Shown: positions 57,413-64,000 of the stretch, piece after piece
Numbering within the stretch: the first letter of the stretch is position 1
Layout: the number at the start of each line of letters is the position of its first letter
NCBI RefSeq assembly: GCF_901000735.1
Contig: NC_081547.1
Span: forward strand, 17,224,013-17,288,012
Source of the DNA: Corylus avellana
Taxonomy: Eukaryota; Streptophyta; Magnoliopsida; Fagales; Betulaceae
Length of the DNA: 64,000 nucleotides
Direction: 5' to 3'
Translations under genes and position numbers: made by a program
Notes under the pieces: generated by a model
Databases searched by the model: none
Told to the model about the DNA's origin: nothing
What the model saw: only the letters and a program-made list of their open reading frames with translations

Positions 57413-60400
57413 ATGGCAGATAACAGGAACCGCACTGCTCTACTTGTTATCGACATGCAGGTTCTCTTCTCTCAAAATTATATCTGAAATTTGAATTCGC
57501 TTATATTTACTTATTTATTTATTTATAGAAAGATTTTATACACGACGACGGTCTGGTGCGAGTGAACGGAGGCAGAGCTATTGTCCCCAATGTAATCAAA
57601 GCCGTCCAAGTCGCTAGGCAGCGTGGTTTTCTAATTGTTTGGGTACTTTCTTTCCCATTGCTTTCCGTTTTTCACTCCTTCTCTCTTTGCCTTTGTTTGT
57701 TTCCCCAGAAAATTTATTACCCAAATAAAGATTAATTTGAGGCATAGAGGTAGTAGATTAGTATTTCCGGTGTTGCTTTGCTATGATTGTCCAATTTCGT
57801 ATGCTCTGCTTGGTTGGGGAGAAAAAAGGAAGCGAATAGTAAACCCATTACTTCCAAGTTGATTCCTTTTTTATTCCTTCTTTTCAAAAGTTTAATGGGT
57901 TTGCTATAAACTCCGTCGTCTGGGTCTCTTTTTGTTATTCGGTGGTTGATGACGGAGCTGTACCACGCCTTTTCAAATGTTCTAGATGAATTTCCGATTT
58001 ACACTGGCTATGTCCACAGAAATGGAATCCCAATCCCAACTCTTCAATAATCCCCAGGCGCCTTTTTATTCTTTCTAGCGTTGCAGCCCTTCCAGCTCGA
58101 TCTCTGTTTAGATCTGGTTGATAATTTGCCCAAGGAGGTGCTTGCTTCTATTATATTTGGTTGTTATACTCCATATATACCATGCTTAAGGTCCCAGATC
58201 ATCAGGTTGCAGGCCACCGGGCCTGTGATGAAATGATTGGTCCTTTGGTAGATGATTCAGGGCACTTCTACAAGCCTCTTCAAAATGATGAACGCGGGTC
58301 CGCAGAGGTGGCCTTTTATACGTCCTTCTCTTCCAACAATAACATTCCAAATCACATTGGTAGATTCTTCCCTCTTTTCCATGGCACTCAGCTTATAGAA
58401 GCATCTGATGGGTCTGGCCTGCATCCTCATCTTGTGCTGCAAGATGTTGTCTCAAGTTACGTCAATCCATCCATCATGGACGTCAAGATTGGATCCAGAA
58501 CATGGTATCCTGAAGCATCAGAGGAATATATCCACAAGTGCTTTAAGAAAGACAGAGAATCGACGAGCCTTGCACTGGGGTTTATGATATCTGGATTGCA
58601 GGTACATGGGAGCGAAGAATCTGGGTTCTGGAAGCCTGATAAGAAGCTTATCAAGAACTTTACTTCCAAGGATGTCAGGTTAGTTCTGAGGAAGTTTGTT
58701 TCTTCTAACACATCTGCAGATTCAGGTATGGATCCTGATTGTTCTTTTGCATCAACTGTTTATGGTGGTTCTGCTGGAATTTTGGCACAATTGTTGGAGC
58801 TCAAAGAATGGTTTGAGGATCAAACCATTTTCCATTTCTGTTCTTGTTCAGTTCTTATGATCTATGATAAGGACTCGGTGTCTAAAGGAAGGAGTTCCGG
58901 TGCTGAAGTTAAACTTGTTGATTTTACACATGTCGTGGAAGGCAAGGGCATTATTGATCATAACTTCTTGGGTGGGCTCTGCTCTTTAATTAAGTTTATC
59001 TCAGAGATCTGACCTGCTTGGATGAGGCTACAACCCAAGCTTCTTGGTCAGACCCTAATAACTGTATTTGTACCAGTTGTGACATTCAGAAATAAATAGA
59101 ATGTCCTAGATATAGGCTTTCTCACGTCACTGTGTAGTCCATGGCTTATCTCTGTGGCTTCACTGTGGGATTCTGAAATCCAAGCACTGTTTAGGCTTGT
59201 ATTACTTTCTACTTTATTGGCTTTCTCACGTCACTGTGTAGTCCATGGCTTATCTCTGTGGCTTCATTGTGGGATTCTGAAATCCAAGTACTGTTTAGGC
59301 TTGTATTACTTTCTACTTTATTGGGCCTTATATTTTTATTGACATTGATGGGGCTGTTTCAATGGATTGATCTTAAAAAAATTTTCCCCGCCAACAAAAA
59401 AAAAAAAAAAAAAAATGGTATTAGTCAGAGGTTGAGTTCGTACCTTGACTCAGTCAATTCACTCTTTTAAATCAAATATTTCACGAGTTGGGCATTACCT
59501 ATTAAAAGGGAGCTTGAGCCTATACGTGAGGGGAGTGCTAACGTATTAAATAATTAAATTTACATTTTTTTATTAATTTCAGCTTTTGGGATAAGTGATG
59601 ATTTAAAACTAAGGAAAACTAGACCTTCTATGAACTGAGCTTGAAAGAACTATTTTTGGGTATAGCTGAACTAGATTTTTCACCTTTTGGAAACTAAAGA
59701 ATTTAGAGTATAAGACCCATAATTAGGAGTTCTTATTTTTATTTCAAAAGCTTTTGCCTGGTGGAAAACGAAATAATATTAAGAAAGAGTTCAAGATTTC
59801 CCCATATTCTTCTAGGTATTATTGTTTAGTAATTGGAGATCATGGTCCTCCTCGATTGTTTTCTTATTATTATTTCTAGACTTTGATGGACAATACTAAT
59901 GCTTCTCCTCCTAAGTTAACTTTACTGTAAAGTAGATAAATTAGGCACTATAATGTTTAATTATAAGCTATGAAAAGAGTTAGTGATTGTGCAATGTCTT
60001 TTTTGTTGTTTTTTTGGTTCTATACATTGACTGGTGATAATGATGGTAAAGTCGGGTTTTAGGTTGTTCGTGAGCATGACCCACAAGGGAGAGATGTTGA
60101 ACTCTTCCGCCGGCACTTTTATGCTGCTGGGAAAGTGGGTCCAACTGTTAAGGGAAGTGTGGGTGCGGAACTGGTTGATGGGCTGGTGATTAAAGAAGGG
60201 GACTATAAATTGGTGAAGACGCGCTTTAGTGCATTCTTTGCTACACACCTCCATTTTCTTCTTCAGGGTGCTGGAATTAATAACTTGGTTATCACTGGTT
60301 GGTAAATGTTTGAATCTGGAGAATCCTGTTTATGTTGTTTTAGGTGCTGCATGTTTTAGATTATGTTTACAGCTTCTACTGTATTGAATCTCTTTTACTA

Positions 60401-62665
60401 GGTGTTCAAACTCCAAATTGCATCAGACAGACCGTCTTTGATGCAGTAGCATTGGATTATCAATCTGTTACTGTTATTGTTGATGCCACAGCTGCTGCAA
60501 CACCTGATATACATGTTGGTATGTATTTTCTGCTTTCTTGAAACACATTGGATTGTACTTTGTCATTTGCTGTATTTTGTAAGAGGTTATATTTTGGTTT
60601 ACCGTCATATACATGGATCTTCACTGCAATAGGGCATTGAGAAAACATGCTAATGTAGAGATATTGATGATTAGCATTGAAGTTCATGATGTGTTGTTGA
60701 AATAATCTACTTGACCAATATATATTTTCTTTGATTTCAAAGTTCTGTGTCCGAGGACAAATTTCTTATGTTAGCATTGAAGTTCATAATGTGTTGTTGA
60801 AATAATCTACTTGACCAATATATATTTTCTTTGATTTCAAAGTTCTGTGTCCGAGGACAAATTTCTTATGTTCTTTCCAACATTGGATTAATAAAAAAGC
60901 ATGTGCCTAAGATAATTCTTTATGAAAACCTATGCTTTAAGATGCACGAGGTAATATGTTGAATTTGGGTAACTTTCACTTCTCCCTTTGAATTGTTATT
61001 TGGTTTGGTCCATTTGTATGTCTCCTAAGTACAATTGGAGTATGTTTGTGCAGCAAGCGTCTGATACTAAAAGAAACCATCTGGCCACTCTTTTATGCAT
61101 AAACATTTGTACAGCTCTACATCAGGCAAAATAATACCACTAGGAGGCGTTCTGTCCAAGCTTGTCTCCAATGGGACAAAATATACCCTTTTGACATAAA
61201 GATTCTGGATGGTTTATACAGTGTTGTGGTACATTTTTCTAAAGAAAGTCTCCCAGCAACATTTGAGCTAATTGGTGTGTAACTGATATATTGAACTTCT
61301 GTGAACAATTAGAAATAAGGACAGGTATGTTCAAAAAAAAGAAATAGAAAAAGAAAAGAAATAAGGGCAGATGACAGGCATATATCAACACATATTTTGA
61401 GAGAGCGCTAAAAGATTTGGCACCTACACAATGTCTAGAAATTGTGGACACCTACTTAGTATACAACATTGACATGCAGCAGGCTTTGCATTCAAGTGAT
61501 GTGCTATTCTCTATATCAACTTGGAGGATCCTATACGAGTTCATCCAACTCTACACGTGATGTGAAGTATTGATATGTTGGAACTAAGATAGCCTTATAG
61601 TTAATTTAGCTGGCCAATGCACGGGAGGGCTTTGTTGATTACTGATGTGAAAGTCAGAGTTGAAACTCGAAAGAGCTAAATACCTGATAATCCACCAATG
61701 ATGCTTTGAGAGAACATAAATTATCTGTCAAAGTGAAATGCTAGAAGGAAGCTGTAAAATGGCAACTGACACCAGGTAGTGTAGTGGCAGTGATAAGTTG
61801 GAGTTTTAAAGCAAACCTAGATCATTTATATGCATCAGTTTCTTACTCTGGGAACAACATTTGAAGGAGACTGCAAATTGATAACTACAATCTGTCATGT
61901 TTCATCCTTTGATAGAGAAAGAAAACTAGTGAGAAAGAAGGTTTCTTTTTTTGGAGAGGTGTAGCAGGAGAAAAATGTTAGGGTTGAAATTGATGATTTT
62001 AAGGAAGTTGGATCATGAAACTCAAAGACGTTGGACTAAAGAGATTTTAAAACTGGATGCTGTCCAAAATAGAGTTTAGAATATATATGGAGGCTGGGTT
62101 CTTGTTGGCTAAGATAATCAGCCCTAGACTAGAAACAAGTCCAAAAAATGCAGACTGGGTAACTTGTTGAAATGAAAAACTGGATGAAGCAGTTTTAGCT
62201 CTATAAAATTGCTCCAAAAGTCATTTGCTCTAAGAGAAACTAATAGCACTGGTTCCATGTGCCCGGGTGCTAAGTGCTAACCATTTCTCCCAATGTGATA
62301 TGTTCCGACCATTCCTCGTGTTCCTCTGAAAGACCTTGAATCAGATATGTACTTCCCTTCTAGCATGATGGGTAATGGGGTATCAGTTCTTGCAAGGTAG
62401 TTTTTTTACTTTCTGTGTATGTAAATATATTTGGTAGTATTTTGCAGTGCTTAATGACTTTTTTTTGGTCTAGCAGACAGACGCAGGTTACATATTTACA
62501 TTTAATTATTTTTCCTTTAATCTTGTTGCACTTTCACCTCTCCTTGAAATTTATTTACTTTTAAAGATTTTAGATTGCTAAATGACTGAATCTTCTGAAC
62601 CAGCCAACATTCTTGACATGAAGAATGTCGGAGTTGCGACCCCAACATTACAGGAATGGTGCTAG
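57413..62665 (+). CDS. Isochorismatase-family cysteine hydrolase (At3g16190-like), five exons
   Basis: Exons: 57413-57460, 57529-57642, 60063-60297, 60402-60518, 62604-62665. All are GT-AG with matching phases, giving 191 residues, close to the roughly 196 of the Arabidopsis protein as I recall. The fold carries the family's triad: D14 in 'LLVIDMQKDF', K106 in 'LVKTRFSAF' and C139 in 'GVQTPNCIRQTVFDAVAL'. The last exon encodes 'ANILDMKNVGVATPTLQEWC'. The family hydrolyses amides or vinyl ethers such as nicotinamide or isochorismate. The Arabidopsis relative is annotated as a probable inactive nicotinamidase, so the substrate is open. There is no transit peptide, so cytosol is likely. Intron 2 (57643-60062) contains IPK2 on the same strand. 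The exon 3 donor (gttggt) is weak but is the one that keeps the conserved 'ITGVQT'. Confidence 0.92.
58182..59012 (+). CDS. IPK2: Inositol polyphosphate multikinase, nested copy B
   Basis: An intronless frame of 276 residues. Plant IPK2 phosphorylates Ins(1,4,5)P3 on the way to Ins(1,3,4,5,6)P5, feeding InsP6 synthesis and signalling, and is found in nucleus and cytosol. Seen here: N-terminus MLKVPDHQVAGH, 'HGTQLIEASDGSG', the PxxxDxKxG signature (P96, D100, K102, G104) in 'NPSIMDVKIGSRTWYP', 'SLALGFMISGLQV', 'ALRKFVSSN'-like 'VLRKFVSSN' and 'KLVDFTHVVEG' with the DFxH element. Length is slightly under the Arabidopsis paralogues (about 286-300), with a shorter C-terminus. It lies wholly inside intron 2 of the hydrolase gene, 539 bases after exon 2 and 1050 before exon 3. 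Its own polyadenylation signal (59091-59096) would end transcripts inside that intron. A 5' UTR intron, as in Arabidopsis, could exist but was not resolved. Confidence 0.95.
   Translation: MLKVPDHQVAGHRACDEMIGPLVDDSGHFYKPLQNDERGSAEVAFYTSFSSNNNIPNHIGRFFPLFHGTQLIEASDGSGLHPHLVLQDVVSSYVNPSIMDVKIGSRTWYPEASEEYIHKCFKKDRESTSLALGFMISGLQVHGSEESGFWKPDKKLIKNFTSKDVRLVLRKFVSSNTSADSGMDPDCSFASTVYGGSAGILAQLLELKEWFEDQTIFHFCSCSVLMIYDKDSVSKGRSSGAEVKLVDFTHVVEGKGIIDHNFLGGLCSLIKFISEI
59115..59322. repeat. 104-bp tandem duplication downstream of IPK2 (copy B)
   Basis: Same as 56659-56866. Confidence 0.9.
59396..59415. repeat. A-run downstream of IPK2
   Basis: About 20 A residues inside intron 2 of the hydrolase gene, about 390 bases after the IPK2 stop codon. 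Confidence 0.8.
60671..60870. repeat. 100-bp tandem duplication in intron 4 of the hydrolase gene
   Basis: 'ttagcattgaagttcat.atg' begins adjacent copies at 60671 and 60771, almost identical over 100 bases. Confidence 0.92.
60871..62603. other. Remainder of hydrolase intron 4
   Basis: No other gene or element boundary was recognised. The sequence is ordinary AT-rich intron. Confidence 0.4.
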
Positions 62666-62828
62666 TCGAATGGTTGATCTGTCTCGCAACAAAGAATTTT
62701 TGCCCTGTCTGAAGTTCCATGTTTGTACTCTTGCTTGTGAAATGTGATTTCTCTTTGCTACCCTTCACTGCAACTACTGTATTGTACTATTGTGTAGTGT
62801 CTGACATTCCAATTTAGTGGACTAAAAG

Positions 62829-64000
62829 TAGGGCTGACAAAATGGGTAAACGGGTAGACACGATTACGATCCGTTAAGACCCACCTGTGGCACGATTACC
62901 CTATACACGAACACGACCCGTTTAGCTAAACGGGTTAGTGGGTTTGACACGATTATAACACGAAACATATTCGGGTATCCCGACACGACCCGACACTATC
63001 CGAAATTTATACAATAAAAAATTCAAAATTCATGAAAAATTTGCAAAAAATCCTAAAAGTAATGAAAAAAAATTATATTCATGAAGCATTTACAAGCCAA
63101 AATAAATGAAAAAATTGCAGAAAAAATGTAAAACTAATGAAAAATTGCAGAAAAGTCTTGAATTTACAATTTAAAATTTCAAGCAACATCAAATTGAAGA
63201 AAACAATTAAATTACAAATAGAAAAAGAAAATGAAGAACATCAAGATTACATAAATGACCAAAATGTCAAAATACAACTAAAAATTAACTGAAGAAAAAA
63301 ATAAAATTACAAACTGAAAAAAAAAAAAGAAAAAGAAAAAGAACAAAGAGATCATCAAGATTACATAAGTGACCAAAAGGCAAAATACAACTAAAATTAC
63401 AACTTCAATGAAAAAAGTGATCAAGCTGCAACTAAAATGTCAAGGATTTAGGTTCCACTTTCCTGTTGTTGTAGGCAACTCAACTTCAACAAATTTCTAC
63501 AAGAACAAATACAAAGTTAGTAAGGTGACTTCATACCAAAATAAGAGTTAGTAAATCACCAAATTCATGAATTAGATAAATATTCTGAATTATATAAAAC
63601 CCAAATAGCCTTGTAACTCCAAATTTCACCCAAATAGCCTCTTGAACTCATGACAAATCTACAAAATAGAATGATAAAAAAAATTACGCAAGGGACTACA
63701 AAATCCAAAAAGCAAATGCATTTAAAATTAGCAGCCTTGTGACAATTGAAGATAATGAATTCCGAAAAATTGCAAGAAGGGGAAACAGTGGAGGGGATGA
63801 AATCCGAAAAAAAAAAAAAAAACTCAATCAAGCACTGAAATCCGAAATTATTTCATACAATTATTTCATTGCAGTAACCCAGCTAACAAAACAAAAATAT
63901 TTACAAACCCCTTTATCATTGAAATATAAAATGGACATCAAAGTGGAAATTATAAGATTGAAAAAACAATGACCCAATGAAATTTGAGAGAGAGAGAGAG
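62829..64000 (+). mobile_element. hAT-like element, left end and interior
   Basis: It begins 'tagggctgacaaaatgggta', then 'acacgattac', 'cacgaacacgacccgt' and 'cgacacgacccgacac', the subterminal pattern of a widespread plant non-autonomous hAT group. The interior is A-rich with no transposase. The right end is not in the window, which closes in a (ga)n run. Confidence 0.6.

Larger units (their letters stand above)
57026..59385 (+). repeat. Duplicated block, copy B
   Basis: Counterpart of 54516-56925, here continuous with exons 3-5 of the hydrolase gene. Confidence 0.95.

Overview
This is a nuclear window from a flowering plant, most likely a woody eudicot. The grounds are plant-type introns in genes recognisable as orthologues of Arabidopsis genes, a type II tRNA-Ser, and a dense mixture of plant LTR retrotransposons (Copia and Gypsy), L1-type LINEs, a tRNA-derived SINE and foldback/hAT-like DNA elements. 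I cannot name the species from sequence alone. Five runs of N (440-539, 26573-27268, 54149-54168, 54363-54515, 56926-57025) show a scaffolded draft. Near-identical sequence flanks two of the gaps, so some apparent duplication may be assembly artefact.

Layout. 1-4.0 kb: repeat-rich DNA with a broken plant-transposon ORF. 4.03 kb: tRNA-Ser(CGA). 5.3-6.3 kb: a SINE and a LINE RNase H relic. 6.85-18.1 kb: an eight-exon PEX2 gene (+) whose sixth intron (7.5 kb) holds two truncated LINEs and a non-autonomous Copia-like element. 21.1-25.1 kb: a Copia element (-) with short LTRs, PBS and PPT whose reverse transcriptase has been deleted; its 5' LTR is rearranged into a palindrome. 25.0-28.9 kb: a 1.57 kb segment present twice around a gap. 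28.8-34.9 kb: LTR debris, a foldback MITE, a GC-rich unassigned stretch and a Mutator-like foldback. 34.98-37.94 kb: an eight-exon bHLH transcription factor gene (+). 38.5 kb: a LINE RT relic. 39.1-53.9 kb: nested Gypsy (Athila/Tat-like) LTRs, including a solo LTR with a perfect target duplication. 54.9-62.7 kb: a five-exon isochorismatase-family hydrolase gene (+) with an intronless IPK2 inositol polyphosphate kinase gene inside its second intron on the same strand; exons 1-2 plus IPK2 appear twice. 62.8-64 kb: an hAT-like element.

The four protein genes do not form a pathway: PEX2 works in peroxisomal receptor recycling, the bHLH protein in transcription, IPK2 in inositol phosphate metabolism, and the isochorismatase-like protein is a cysteine hydrolase of uncertain substrate. 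All four have open frames and consensus GT-AG introns, so they look functional. The rest is mobile DNA in various stages of decay.

No wholly new biological system is evident. The most interesting points are the same-strand nesting of IPK2, the apparent loss of the ancestral start of the bHLH gene, the in-frame integrase-RNase H fusion left by RT loss in the Copia element, and palindromic rearrangements at retrotransposon LTRs.
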